Shown: positions 8,226 through 16,854, counted from the first letter of the stretch. The stretch: DNA of 43,596 bases from Dehalococcoidia bacterium (GCA_002710135.1 PAOY01000023.1:1-43596), one strand, 5' to 3'. Notes: generated by a model from the letters alone, not told the origin. Made by a program: numbers and translations.

Positions 8226-8981
8226 ATGGAATATTCTATAAATATTTACATATTCTTATCAGTAATTTGCTTATTAATTGGCTTTCTAGGTGGATTTTTA
8301 GGGATTGCATTAGGTGCTGTAAGATTACCTATTATAATTATTTTGGGTATAGAGCCAATCTTAGCTGCATCTACTAATTTGCTGGCTGTAATTTTTGGTT
8401 CAACAGCAGCATTAATACCTGCGATAAAACAAAACCGAGTTCCAATAAAATCCTCTTTTAGAATAGCTATACCCTCAATGATTGCAGCATTTCTAGGAGG
8501 CTATTTTGCTTTTCAAATACCTGAAATATTTCTCTTAATAATCATGATTTTTTGTCTTGTTTTATCCGGATTAGTCATGACATTTTATAAAATAAGTGAA
8601 TTTGAAGACAAACCTTCAAAAAAAAATTCAATATATGAAATTTTAGTAGGAATTTTTATATCTTATTTTGGAGGGACTGTTGGTTTAGCTTTGGGCGTAT
8701 TAAGAGTTCCAGCTTTTGTTTATTTCTTAAGGATGAATATAAAGAAAGCAGGAGGTATAAACTTATTTTTGTCAGTATTAGTTGGAATCTCAGCTTATTT
8801 AGGTCATTCATTTTCAGGAGGGTTTGACTATCTTTTAGTTTTGTCTGTTGTTCTTCCAACTGTAATCGGAATGTATTTTGGATCAAGGTTTGTAGCAATT
8901 GCGAATGATAATCAGCTTCGCAAGATTTTAGGTGTTACACTACTGATTTTGTCTTTAGTTCTATTGTTAAGAGAGATTTAG
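8226..8981 (+). CDS. TSUP family permease (TauE/SafE, DUF81)
   Basis: This is a 251-aa integral membrane protein with about eight hydrophobic segments and the internal two-fold repeat typical of TauE/SafE permeases: the glycine-rich GGFLGIALGAVRLP segment near the N-terminus is echoed by GGTVGLALGVLRVP around residue 145. Family members carry sulfite, sulfoacetate, taurine-derived and other small organic anions. It starts three bases after oadB ends, so it is the last gene of the Pxp-Oad operon and probably moves a substrate or product of that system. The substrate cannot be read from sequence. A strong hairpin follows immediately after the stop. Confidence 0.85.
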   Translation: MEYSINIYIFLSVICLLIGFLGGFLGIALGAVRLPIIIILGIEPILAASTNLLAVIFGSTAALIPAIKQNRVPIKSSFRIAIPSMIAAFLGGYFAFQIPEIFLLIIMIFCLVLSGLVMTFYKISEFEDKPSKKNSIYEILVGIFISYFGGTVGLALGVLRVPAFVYFLRMNIKKAGGINLFLSVLVGISAYLGHSFSGGFDYLLVLSVVLPTVIGMYFGSRFVAIANDNQLRKILGVTLLILSLVLLLREI

Positions 8982-9006
8982 GCAGAATCAAATTGACTCT
9001 GCCTAA
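8978..9006. terminator. bidirectional hairpin between convergent genes
   Basis: A near-perfect inverted repeat lies between the TSUP gene and sodN. TTAGGCAGA pairs with TCTGCCTAA, and after one A-C mismatch the stem extends with TCA/TGA around an AAT loop. Runs of A and T flank the right side. The position between two converging stops suggests a shared terminator, although the T-run on the plus strand is displaced by about 10 bases. Confidence 0.65.
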
Positions 9007-9014
9007 AAAAATAA

Positions 9015-9440
9015 TTATTTTTTAGTTTCCCAAAAAATCTCACCAATTTCTTCTAAAGCAGCCTTGAATTCCTTAGCTTTTCCAAGATCTACATTTACTT
9101 TTACAAAAGATCCAAGTTTACAAGCATTCCAAACTTTTTCATGGAGATCAGGATACTTTTCCAAATGCTCTGGTTTGAAATAATCTGTCCATATTACTAA
9201 AATGTCATCTTTTGCTTTTTTAGCGTGTTCTTCTTTTGCTGCAACATACCTTGCCATGGAGTTGCCTAGACTTGCAGATGGGCCTTTAGAGTAATCTAAC
9301 TCATCAATCAACTCTGTCATTCTGACAACTGTTTGAGCTGCCTGAATAGCGTCTTTTGGGTCATATATGCCACACGGGATATCGCAATGACTAGTTGCTT
9401 CATGCACATTAAATACTTTTTCAAAAATATTATTTAACAT
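9015..9440 (-). CDS. sodN: nickel superoxide dismutase
   Basis: This is a nickel-dependent superoxide dismutase of 141 aa. The nickel hook is intact: HCDIPCGIYDP at residues 18-28, where H18, C19 and C23 supply the Ni ligands and Y26 is the conserved tyrosine. The first 17 residues are the leader that must be cut off to expose H18 as the new N-terminus; the mature protein would be about 124 aa, close to the usual size. AAGGAGAAAA precedes the ATG. The processing peptidase is encoded divergently 47 bp away. It removes superoxide in the cytoplasm and is common in marine bacteria living with little iron. Confidence 0.96.
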   Translation of the reverse strand: MLNNIFEKVFNVHEATSHCDIPCGIYDPKDAIQAAQTVVRMTELIDELDYSKGPSASLGNSMARYVAAKEEHAKKAKDDILVIWTDYFKPEHLEKYPDLHEKVWNACKLGSFVKVNVDLGKAKEFKAALEEIGEIFWETKK

Positions 9441-9487
9441 TTTTTCTCCTTGTTTAAATTTTTTCTTATAGTTATAGAATATATATT

Positions 9488-9952
9488 ATGACAAATTTTC
9501 GAAGTTTGATAATACCTTTCATTAAAAATTTATTGAATATACTAATTTTTAGAAAAAATTACATGATTTTTAAAATATCTGAAATCAATAGTAATAGTAT
9601 GGAACCAAATTTCCATGAAGGTTCATATTACCTGTTGAGAAAAATATCTGACTTTTCAAAAATCAAAAGAAATGATGTAGTAGTTTATTTTTGTGATATT
9701 CATTCTATAAATCACATAAAAAGAGCCGTCGCTCTACCAAATGAAAACTTGAAAATTATTGATAAATATTTTTTTGTAAATCAAGAAAAAATACAAAATA
9801 TTTCTATTCCTTTTTCAGTAAATTTTGATTGTGATATAGGTGAAAACGAATATTTTATGTTGTCTGATAATACATCCTTATTTGGTAAATCATGTGATTC
9901 TGTAAAAACTGGTCCAATCAAGAAAGAAAATATTTTAGGTTCAATTATTTGA
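9488..9952 (+). CDS. sodX: nickel-SOD maturation protease, S26 signal peptidase family
   Basis: This is a 154-aa S26-type serine peptidase, probably the one that removes the SodN leader. The catalytic serine lies in NSNSMEPN (S37) and the general-base lysine in HIKRAVALP (K78). A later DNTSLFGKSCDS segment matches the third conserved box. Only a weak hydrophobic stretch (residues 7-28) precedes the catalytic serine, so a single membrane anchor or none is possible. It is divergent from sodN across 47 bp, the usual partnership. No clear ribosome-binding site precedes the ATG. Its 3' end overlaps the converging desaturase gene by eight bases. Confidence 0.85.
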   Translation: MTNFRSLIIPFIKNLLNILIFRKNYMIFKISEINSNSMEPNFHEGSYYLLRKISDFSKIKRNDVVVYFCDIHSINHIKRAVALPNENLKIIDKYFFVNQEKIQNISIPFSVNFDCDIGENEYFMLSDNTSLFGKSCDSVKTGPIKKENILGSII

Positions 9953-11219
9953 AGTGATTATCTATGAGTTTTTTTGAAGACAATGCTGCTGTCTCCATAG
10001 TATTAGGTAAGCTAGATAAGGTCCAGTCTCCTACAAAATATATGTTTTTATTTTTTCTCCTTATATTATTATTTTTCATTTTGATTTGAGTTGCTTTTGG
10101 AGATCTTATAATAAGGGATCTTATAGTTTTTACTTTTTTTGAAATATTTAATTCTTTTCTAAGGATTTTTTCATATTCAAGAATTAGCTTTTCATTTTGG
10201 ATTTTTAACTTATTGTTCGCAGCGCTTATCGAAACTGATATCCTATATTCTTTTTTTGATTTAATTAATTTATTATCCGAAAATACCCATTCTAGTTTAG
10301 AGTCTGAAAAACTAATAAAATCTTCATCGATTATTTTTTTATCAAACCAAAAATAAATGTTTATGATTGAATCTGTTTTTACGTTGTTATCAATAAGATT
10401 TTCACCATAATTTTTTATCCCTCCTAAATTTGTTGCTACTATAGCTTTGTCGTAAATGTAATTTTCTTTTTTACTTCTGAGGGAAATTTTTTTTTGAAAT
10501 GATTTGATTTCTTCTATTTTTTCTGTTTTGAATAAATTTGAATTATTATTTTTCAAATAGGAATGGAAATTTTTTTCTATAATTTCGCTAAATGGTTTTT
10601 TAAAATAACAAATCCCTACATTTTTTTTATAGTCGAAGATCATTAGTTTAAATAGATTTTTTGCATGATTTATTGAAATTTTATTCAATTCAGAATTGAA
10701 CGCAGGTTTGGAAATTATGTCCCAAAACTTTTTTATCATATTATTGTTTTGCCCATTCTGTTTTAACCAGGATAAAAAAGAAGTTTTTGAATTATTATCT
10801 TTAAGTTTTGATAATTTGTATAAGCATATTATTATTTTTATCCTTTCTGAAAATTTTAAGTTTTTATAGCCTATTACAGAAAACATCATATTAAGAGGAA
10901 AGAAAGGAATTCTTGATTTTAGGAGATATTTTTTCCCTTTATATTGTATTGGGATATTTAGTTTTTTCTCAATATTTAAATAATGGTTCAAGCCTAATTT
11001 ATCCAATACTTCTAGAAAAGTTTTATATGAAGGTAAAAATATATGCTGACCTATATCAATTGTAATATTTTTATTTTGTATTGAACCTGCTCTGCCACCT
11101 AAATTTTTTTTAGCTTCAAAAATATCGACTTTATACCCTTTTTCTATAAGTAATACGGATGCAGTTATTCCAGAAATTCCTCCACCAATTATTGCTATTT
11201 TTTCATTATTTTTTTTCAA
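9945..11219 (-). CDS. FAD-dependent squalene/carotenoid desaturase (HpnE-like)
   Basis: This is a 424-aa flavoprotein of the amine-oxidase/phytoene-desaturase group. The FAD dinucleotide motif IIGGGISGITAS is at residues 9-20 and GGRAGS near residue 41, followed by DIGQH. The C-terminal flavin motif reads FVGDWTLSSLPNTMETA. HpnE reduces hydroxysqualene to squalene; relatives desaturate phytoene. It is the last gene of a four-gene minus-strand cluster with a squalene/phytoene synthase two bases upstream, so it acts on a C30 or C40 isoprenoid. Which one cannot be decided here. Lysine, asparagine and isoleucine content is extreme, as in its neighbours. Confidence 0.82.
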   Translation of the reverse strand: MKKNNEKIAIIGGGISGITASVLLIEKGYKVDIFEAKKNLGGRAGSIQNKNITIDIGQHIFLPSYKTFLEVLDKLGLNHYLNIEKKLNIPIQYKGKKYLLKSRIPFFPLNMMFSVIGYKNLKFSERIKIIICLYKLSKLKDNNSKTSFLSWLKQNGQNNNMIKKFWDIISKPAFNSELNKISINHAKNLFKLMIFDYKKNVGICYFKKPFSEIIEKNFHSYLKNNNSNLFKTEKIEEIKSFQKKISLRSKKENYIYDKAIVATNLGGIKNYGENLIDNNVKTDSIINIYFWFDKKIIDEDFISFSDSKLEWVFSDNKLIKSKKEYRISVSISAANNKLKIQNEKLILEYEKILRKELNISKKVKTIRSLIIRSPKATQIKMKNNNIRRKNKNIYFVGDWTLSSLPNTMETAALSSKKLIDNHFK

Positions 11220-11221
11220 TT

Positions 11222-12124
11222 TTATTTTAGATAAGATTTTATAAATGATTTGAGTATTATGATAAATTTTTCTAGATAGTTTGTTTTTGGTTTTTTCTGT
11301 AGGATTTTTGTTTTATTAGTACTGATTTTTTTTAATATCTTTTCTCCGGAACTAATAAATATTTGTATAATAAGTGCATCTTTTCTCTTAAGTAAAGATG
11401 TAAGCTTCTTACCATCTTTATAAAGCTTTTTATTAATACTTACCAGTTCAATGATTAATTTTTCAAAATTTTTTTTATAAGTTTTATTTTCAAAAATATT
11501 TTTATCACTTAATTTTGATAAATCAATTTTATGTTTAGATAATAATTCAGATGGTATATATGTCCTATTTTTAATTAAGTCTATTTTGATATCTTGTATA
11601 AAGTTAGTCAGTTGAAGCGCTGTGCATATATTATTAGAAAGTTCTATTAGCTTTTTCTCTTTATAGCCCATGATTCTTAGCACAATTTCTCCAACAGGAT
11701 TTGCTGAATGCTCGCAATAATAGAATAGATCATTCAATGAAGAATACTTATTTATTTTTTGATCTATGTGATTTGCTTTTATTAATTTTTCAAAAGGAAG
11801 TTTTGGCAAATTATATTTTTTTAATGTTTTTTCTAGAGCAATGAATATAGGATTTGAAGCTTTGTTTTCAAAAGCAAGCTCTAATTCTTTTTTCCAAATT
11901 TCTAATCCTTCAGAGGTGATTTCTTTATCTAGTTCGTCACCTATGTAATCGATTCCTCTTGAAAATGCATAAATGCTGGCAAAATCATTCATTAGATTTT
12001 TTTTGATAAAAAACATATAGATTGGAAAATTTTCATAATTTTCATTTATGATTTTATAGCAAATCTTTAAAGATTCATCGTAACTTAAGTAATTATCATT
12101 TTTGTTAAAGATTAGATTTTTCAT
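11222..12124 (-). CDS. squalene/phytoene synthase family protein (HpnC/HpnD-like)
   Basis: This is a trans-isoprenyl head-to-head synthase of about 300 aa. The two aspartate-rich regions are recognisable: IYAFSRGIDYIGDELD near residue 55 and QLTNFIQDIKIDLIKNR around 175. The wording of both is closest to HpnC-type proteins, but with only one such gene in the cluster a phytoene synthase is equally possible. The ORF track starts 14 codons earlier, overlapping the upstream gene; I prefer the ATG at 12124, which follows that stop directly. It would condense the prenyl diphosphate made by the polyprenyl synthase of this cluster. Confidence 0.8.
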   Translation of the reverse strand: MKNLIFNKNDNYLSYDESLKICYKIINENYENFPIYMFFIKKNLMNDFASIYAFSRGIDYIGDELDKEITSEGLEIWKKELELAFENKASNPIFIALEKTLKKYNLPKLPFEKLIKANHIDQKINKYSSLNDLFYYCEHSANPVGEIVLRIMGYKEKKLIELSNNICTALQLTNFIQDIKIDLIKNRTYIPSELLSKHKIDLSKLSDKNIFENKTYKKNFEKLIIELVSINKKLYKDGKKLTSLLKRKDALIIQIFISSGEKILKKISTNKTKILQKKPKTNYLEKFIIILKSFIKSYLK

Positions 12125-12125
12125 A

Positions 12126-12782
12126 CTATATAATTTTTGAAAACTCATAGAATAAATTCTTATCAATTATTTCATTCTTTATAGATTTTGCTTTGATTTT
12201 GTAAAAATAAAGCTCTTTTAGAAATCTTTTGCTTTGACTCCAAAATCCTTTACTTTTAAAATTAGGAATTGGAAATTTTGAATTTATTATTCTGATTATT
12301 GATATATTAATTGAATTTTCTTGAATAATCTCATTCAATCTAGCTGAATATCCATCTATGAATGTACCGTGTAAATTGTCACTGATCCATTTTTTAGCAT
12401 TACTTCTGTCGATTATACTGTGTGCATTTTCTAATTCAATTCCAGATCCAACATAATGCTGAAAGGCTAATTTTTCTAAAATGTCACAAATTGATTTATT
12501 TAATTCTTCTGAAGTGTCTATCCATCTGTCTTCTCTAGGGACAGCCCAATTAATTGGTTTTGCATTAATGCTTATAGTTTCTTTTGCAACTATAATGCTA
12601 TTATCTTGAATCTGATTTACTGTTTGTAGTGCAAAGTCTAGAGAAATAATTTTTTCAGGCCTTTTATTATCTAATAATTCTTTTAATTTTGTGAAATCAT
12701 CATTTTTTCTTAAGAAGTAAAATTCAAAACCATCTATTGGTTTATTGATTTTAAGATGCTTATTAGTAATTATTAGGTTCAT
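12126..12782 (-). CDS. divergent nucleoside phosphorylase superfamily protein (HpnG/MTA-SAH nucleosidase-like)
   Basis: This is a 218-aa protein with weak but ordered similarity to the PNP/UDP phosphorylase fold. A PEKIISLDFA...DNSIIVA segment (residues 43-65) resembles the substrate-channel strand of MTA/SAH nucleosidases, and IDGYSARLNEI...IIRIINS (about 141-170) lines up with their VDMES...IRVISD region, but the DMES acid is altered. HpnG, a family member in hopanoid clusters, removes adenine from adenosylhopane. Here the protein sits between a polyprenyl synthase, whose start it abuts by one base, and a squalene/phytoene synthase. Function is uncertain because the catalytic motifs are eroded. 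Confidence 0.5.
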   Translation of the reverse strand: MNLIITNKHLKINKPIDGFEFYFLRKNDDFTKLKELLDNKRPEKIISLDFALQTVNQIQDNSIIVAKETISINAKPINWAVPREDRWIDTSEELNKSICDILEKLAFQHYVGSGIELENAHSIIDRSNAKKWISDNLHGTFIDGYSARLNEIIQENSINISIIRIINSKFPIPNFKSKGFWSQSKRFLKELYFYKIKAKSIKNEIIDKNLFYEFSKII

Positions 12783-13801
12783 TATCTCTTGCGATGCATT
12801 AGAAAAAAATTTGTATCTAAAAGCATATTTTTATATTTATCAGAAATCTCTAATTTCTTAATCAATGAAATTGTATGTTTGTACTTATCATTCAAAATTG
12901 ATTCACAGTAAGATTCGACATCATATTTATCCATTAATTTTAGTATAGTTTCTTTTTTCTCTTCGTCTATTTCGTTATTGAAGATATTGTAAACTATTTT
13001 TTTATCATCTGAATCACTAGATTGTATAAGCTTTAAGATAGGGAAAGACTTTTTTTTCTTTAATATATCGCTTCCAATTGGTTTGCCAAATTCACTGTTC
13101 CCCCATATTCCTAGTACATCATCCTTAATTTGGAACATATGGCCGAAGGTTTTTCCAATATCCTCAAAAATTTCAGTTGTTTGTTTATCTTTTGCTTCAA
13201 GAATTGATCCTAGAGTTACAGAAGTTTTGATCAATGCACCAGTTTTCTTTTCTATCATTTGCAAGTAATCATCCACATCTATTGTTTCTCTTGTTTCAAA
13301 ATCTATATCTAAGTATTGTCCCTCTATGACAGCTATGCAGGTTTCATTTATAATTTTTCTGAGTTCAATTAGTTTCGTTTTATCTTCTGAGTTTATTTCT
13401 TCTAGTGCTTTACTTGCCAATGCATGCATAGAGCTTCCAGAAATAATTCCAATTTGTTCTCCCCAAATTTTCCAAACAGTTTTTCGATTTCTTCTTATTT
13501 CATCTCTATCTTCTATATCGTCATGTATTAATGAAAAATTGTGAAAAAGTTCTATGGACATAGCAAGAGGTAAAATATTTTGTTCTTTACCACCTAGGGC
13601 TTCATTTATTAGCATCATAATCGATGGCCTAAATGCTTTTCCTGTACTATCAGATTCCTTTCCTTTTTCATCAATCCATCCTAAAAAATATCTGTGCGTT
13701 CTATATAAAGGGTCTAATAGATTTTGATAAAACCCTTTAGTGAATTTATTAAGAGAAGATTGGTACTGATTAAATAATACTGGTAATTCTGGTTTTCTCA
13801 T
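12782..13801 (-). CDS. polyprenyl (farnesyl/geranylgeranyl) diphosphate synthase
   Basis: This is a trans-prenyltransferase of 339 aa. The first aspartate-rich motif reads HDDIEDRD (about residue 93) and the second FQIKDDVLGIWG (about 228). The second is DDxxG instead of DDxxD, a change seen in many short-chain bacterial enzymes. The residues before the first motif, LFHNFSLI, are bulky, which points to a short product such as FPP or GGPP. It heads the minus-strand isoprenoid cluster and is divergent from the hspR-clpC operon, so it may share that regulatory region. The ATG has no clear ribosome-binding site. Confidence 0.88.
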   Translation of the reverse strand: MRKPELPVLFNQYQSSLNKFTKGFYQNLLDPLYRTHRYFLGWIDEKGKESDSTGKAFRPSIMMLINEALGGKEQNILPLAMSIELFHNFSLIHDDIEDRDEIRRNRKTVWKIWGEQIGIISGSSMHALASKALEEINSEDKTKLIELRKIINETCIAVIEGQYLDIDFETRETIDVDDYLQMIEKKTGALIKTSVTLGSILEAKDKQTTEIFEDIGKTFGHMFQIKDDVLGIWGNSEFGKPIGSDILKKKKSFPILKLIQSSDSDDKKIVYNIFNNEIDEEKKETILKLMDKYDVESYCESILNDKYKHTISLIKKLEISDKYKNMLLDTNFFLMHRKR

Positions 13802-13833
13802 TTGAATAAAATTTATGTGTAACTAAATTATAT

Positions 13834-13847
13834 ATCTGTATACAGAT
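13834..13847. promoter_or_regulatory. 14-bp perfect palindrome upstream of the isoprenoid cluster
   Basis: ATCTGTATACAGAT is a perfect 14-bp palindrome 33 bp upstream of the polyprenyl synthase start. Its position in a divergent intergenic region suggests an operator for a dimeric regulator. No specific regulator is recognised. Confidence 0.35.
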
Positions 13848-13861
13848 TTCGAAAACTATTA

Positions 13862-13910
13862 ATTATCTTATATTATAGTTATAAGATAATCTTATATTAT
13901 AAAATAATAT
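13862..13910. promoter_or_regulatory. inverted-repeat cluster upstream of hspR (candidate operator)
   Basis: ATTATCTTAT and ATAAGATAAT form a perfect 10-bp inverted repeat with a 9-bp spacer (13862-13890). The unit ATCTTATATTAT is repeated directly 24 bp further on, and there ATATTAT-AAA-ATAATAT makes a second perfect repeat (13894-13910). HspR proteins bind CTTGAGT-N7-ACTCAAG repeats at their own promoter; the CTTAT...ATAAG core here may be an AT-rich counterpart. That link is inference. Confidence 0.45.
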
Positions 13911-13923
13911 TATTTATATGTTA

Positions 13924-13932
13924 TGATATAAT
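13924..13932 (+). promoter_or_regulatory. extended -10 promoter of the hspR-clpC operon
   Basis: TGATATAAT is a consensus extended -10 element (TGn plus TATAAT) located 14 bp downstream of the inverted repeats and 14 bp upstream of the AGAGGT ribosome-binding site. Transcription would start near 13939, leaving a leader of about 20 bases. Confidence 0.5.
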
Positions 13933-13958
13933 TTTATTATACAAGTAGAGGTAATATT

Positions 13959-14312
13959 ATTAGTTTTTCTAGAGATGAACCGGTTTATGCAATAGGAGTA
14001 GTTTCTAAAATAGTAGGTTTGCATCAGCAAACTTTAAGAAACTATGAAAGGTGGGATTTAGTTGTTCCATTCAGGTCTCCAGGTGGTACAAGATATTATT
14101 CGATAATTGATATTGAAAAAATAGAAAAAGTAAAAGATTGGATAGAGAAATTTGGCATTAATAGAGCTGGGATTGAAATAATTACAGACCTACTAAAACA
14201 AATTAATGAACTCGAGAAAAAAAATAGTTTTCTTGAGTCTGAATTGATTAGGTATACAAGTAGAGGGTCCATGAAAGAATTGCCTGAAAATAGAAATAGG
14301 AGGAGTTTATGA
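13959..14312 (+). CDS. hspR: MerR-family heat-shock repressor, HspR-like, with apparent ATT start
   Basis: This is a MerR-type DNA-binding protein of about 117 aa, the expected regulator of the downstream clpC. The ORF track starts at an internal TTG (14019), which would cut off half of the helix-turn-helix. Reading upstream in frame gives SRDEPVYAIGVVSKIVGLHQQ, the standard HspR N-terminus. The frame is open only back to a TAA at 13929 and contains no ATG, GTG or TTG before 14019, so the start is probably ATT at 13959 (or 13956), four to seven bases after AGAGGT. The C-terminal part is a coiled coil with NELEKKNSFLESEL. Its stop overlaps the clpC start. Confidence 0.78.
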   Translation: MSFSRDEPVYAIGVVSKIVGLHQQTLRNYERWDLVVPFRSPGGTRYYSIIDIEKIEKVKDWIEKFGINRAGIEIITDLLKQINELEKKNSFLESELIRYTSRGSMKELPENRNRRSL

Positions 14313-16852
14313 TTTCAACAGAAATATGGTCTAGAGAAATTATGGATGAAGAACTTTTAGAAGTTTTTGATCAAGCTGAACATTTAGCAACAAGCGTCTA
14401 CAGAGAAGAATTGTTCTTAATAAATCATTTAATGTTATCTCTTTTAAGAACAAGTTCTGTAGTTAAGATTTTAAGTAATCTAGTTTCTGAGTCATCTTTG
14501 AAAAACTGGGAAGCTGAGCTTATGAAAGGATTCAAGGATAACAAATTTACTCTTTATGAAAATGAACTAAGTTATGAAGCTATTATGCAGAAACTCTATT
14601 CAATTTGTATAGACATTGCTAACAAAACACAAAGTGAAAAAATTAAAATTATTCATGTATTGCTTGGCTTGGTAGAACTAGCGAATAATTCTCCGATAAC
14701 TAGAGTTATAAATAGAAGATCACTTCAAGAATACAGAACAACTAAAAATATAACTTTTGACTTATTCTTAAGTAATCGCCTTACTGTGGATAATGTTCAA
14801 TTTGCATATTTGGTAGCAAATCCAAATTCAGAACTTAGTACTAAAAAGAAAGAAATAGATTTTTCTAAACAAAATTCTGATGATAATAAAGAAAAACCTA
14901 AGTATGAATTTTTAGATAAATATTCAGTAGACTTAACAAGCTTAGCCAAGCAGAATTTGATAGATCCTATAATAGGTAGAGATTCTGAAATCAAGAAAGT
15001 GCAACAAATTTTACTTAGAAGGACAAAAAATAATCCTGTTCTGATTGGTGATGCAGGAGTTGGTAAAACTGCTATAGCAGAAGGGTTAGCGCTAAATATT
15101 ATTGGTGGCAATGTTCATCCTTTTCTAAAAGATAAGAGGGTTCTTTCGCTTCAGCTAGGTCAATTATTAGCAGGAACAGGTGTTAGGGGAGAATTTGAAG
15201 AAAGAATGCAAACAATAATTAAGGAAATGGAAGAATCTCAGGGAGAAATAATTCTATTTATTGATGAGATTCATACTGTTGTTGGTGCCGGTTCAGGCGG
15301 AGGAGCTTTAGATGCTTCTAATATGATGAAGCCTGCTCTAGCTCGTGGTAAATTACAAACTATAGGGGCTACAACCCCCGATGAATATAGGAAATATATT
15401 GAATCTGATCAAGCTCTTGAAAGAAGATTTTCTCCTGTGTTTATAAAAGAACCTTCGAAAGATATATCAATAAAAATGTTGCAGGGATTGAGATATAAAT
15501 ATGAAAAGCATCATGAATTAAAAATTTCTGATGAAGCTATAGAGTCTGCTGTGACATTATCTGACAGGTACATTAAAAATAGGTTTCTACCAGATAAGGC
15601 TATAGATTTGATGGATGAATCTTTATCAAGAGTGAAAATCGAAAATCCTTTAACCCCTGATCAAATTTCTGATATTCAAAATGAAATAGCATTACTTAAA
15701 GAAGAAGAAAATAAACTTTTTCAAAAAGGTAATAAAATAGATTCAGAAAAAATAGTAGAAAAAAGATATAAAAAAGAAGAGAGTCTCAGGCTCCAAAGAG
15801 AAAAATGGGGATTTAGCGAAAAACAGATAGAAATTGTCGAGCCAAAACATATTGCAAAAGTTATATCTGAAAAAACAGGTATTCCAGTAGATAACCTTAT
15901 ACAAAGTGAATCTAAAAAATTATTAAGACTTGAAGAAGAATTACAAAAAAGAGTAATTGGGCAACCTAATGCAGTGAAAGGAATATCTGATTCAATACGT
16001 AGAAGTAGAGCAGGCCTGCAAGATCCTACAAGGCCAATTGGTTCTTTCATATTTATGGGTCCAACTGGAGTTGGAAAAACAGAACTAGCAAAATCTCTCG
16101 CAGAATTCTTATTTGATGATGAAAATAATATTGTAAGGGTAGATATGTCTGAGTACAAAGAGAGTTATTCTATGGCGAGATTAATTGGTGCACCCCCAGG
16201 ATATGTTGGGTATGATGATGCTGGACAATTAACTGAGGCAGTTAGAAGAAATCCTTACAGTGTAGTTTTATTTGATGAAATAGAGAAAGCTCATGACGAT
16301 ATTTTTAACGTTCTGCTACAAGTTTTGGATGATGGAAGGCTAACTGATGGGCAGGGTAGAACTGTTGATTTTACAAATACTATAATTATTATGACATCAA
16401 ATTTAGGAAGTGATTACATTAATAAAGAATCTATTGGATTTGTCCAAGATTCTGAAATAAAAAATGAAGAAAAGCAAAATAATGTTTCAGAATCATTAAA
16501 GTCACATTTTAGACCAGAATTTTTGAATAGGATTGATGAGATTATTATTTTTGAATCCTTAAATAAAGAAGATTTGTTATCTATTGTAGATAAAGAATTT
16601 GGTAATTTATCAAAAAAATTGGAGTTGAAAAATCTTGAGCTGAAAATAAATAAAAAAGTGAAAGAATTTATTGCCGATCAAGGATTTGATAAATACTACG
16701 GAGCAAGACCTCTAAGAAGATTACTACAAAAACAAGTTGAAAATAAAATTTCAAAAATGATTATTTCAAATGAGGTGAAAAATGGAGACGTATTACAATT
16801 AACTTTGAAAGAAAATGAAATAATGATTAGAAAGAAAAAAAATAAAATTTAG
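14309..16852 (+). CDS. clpC: ClpC-type AAA+ protease ATPase
   Basis: This is a two-module Hsp100 unfoldase of 847 aa that feeds substrates to ClpP. The first AAA+ domain has Walker A GDAGVGKT (about residue 249) and Walker B ILFIDEIH; the second has GPTGVGKT (about 588) and VVLFDEIE. The linker between them is short, as in ClpC rather than ClpB, and a ClpP-docking IGF motif is present (SIGFVQ). The N-terminal 180 residues show the position but little of the sequence of the Clp repeat domain, so adaptor binding may differ. AGGAGGAG precedes the ATG, which overlaps the hspR stop. Confidence 0.92.
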   Translation: MISTEIWSREIMDEELLEVFDQAEHLATSVYREELFLINHLMLSLLRTSSVVKILSNLVSESSLKNWEAELMKGFKDNKFTLYENELSYEAIMQKLYSICIDIANKTQSEKIKIIHVLLGLVELANNSPITRVINRRSLQEYRTTKNITFDLFLSNRLTVDNVQFAYLVANPNSELSTKKKEIDFSKQNSDDNKEKPKYEFLDKYSVDLTSLAKQNLIDPIIGRDSEIKKVQQILLRRTKNNPVLIGDAGVGKTAIAEGLALNIIGGNVHPFLKDKRVLSLQLGQLLAGTGVRGEFEERMQTIIKEMEESQGEIILFIDEIHTVVGAGSGGGALDASNMMKPALARGKLQTIGATTPDEYRKYIESDQALERRFSPVFIKEPSKDISIKMLQGLRYKYEKHHELKISDEAIESAVTLSDRYIKNRFLPDKAIDLMDESLSRVKIENPLTPDQISDIQNEIALLKEEENKLFQKGNKIDSEKIVEKRYKKEESLRLQREKWGFSEKQIEIVEPKHIAKVISEKTGIPVDNLIQSESKKLLRLEEELQKRVIGQPNAVKGISDSIRRSRAGLQDPTRPIGSFIFMGPTGVGKTELAKSLAEFLFDDENNIVRVDMSEYKESYSMARLIGAPPGYVGYDDAGQLTEAVRRNPYSVVLFDEIEKAHDDIFNVLLQVLDDGRLTDGQGRTVDFTNTIIIMTSNLGSDYINKESIGFVQDSEIKNEEKQNNVSESLKSHFRPEFLNRIDEIIIFESLNKEDLLSIVDKEFGNLSKKLELKNLELKINKKVKEFIADQGFDKYYGARPLRRLLQKQVENKISKMIISNEVKNGDVLQLTLKENEIMIRKKKNKI

Positions 16853-16854
16853 TT

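Noticed and set aside
14019-14312. TTG start of the MerR/HspR protein given in the ORF track
   Set aside because: It would remove the conserved N-terminal half of the DNA-binding domain that is encoded in frame upstream.
15721-16158. Minus-strand ORF of 145 aa
   Set aside because: It is antisense to the conserved AAA+ domain of clpC; Ser/Leu/Phe-rich composition is typical of reverse-strand shadows.
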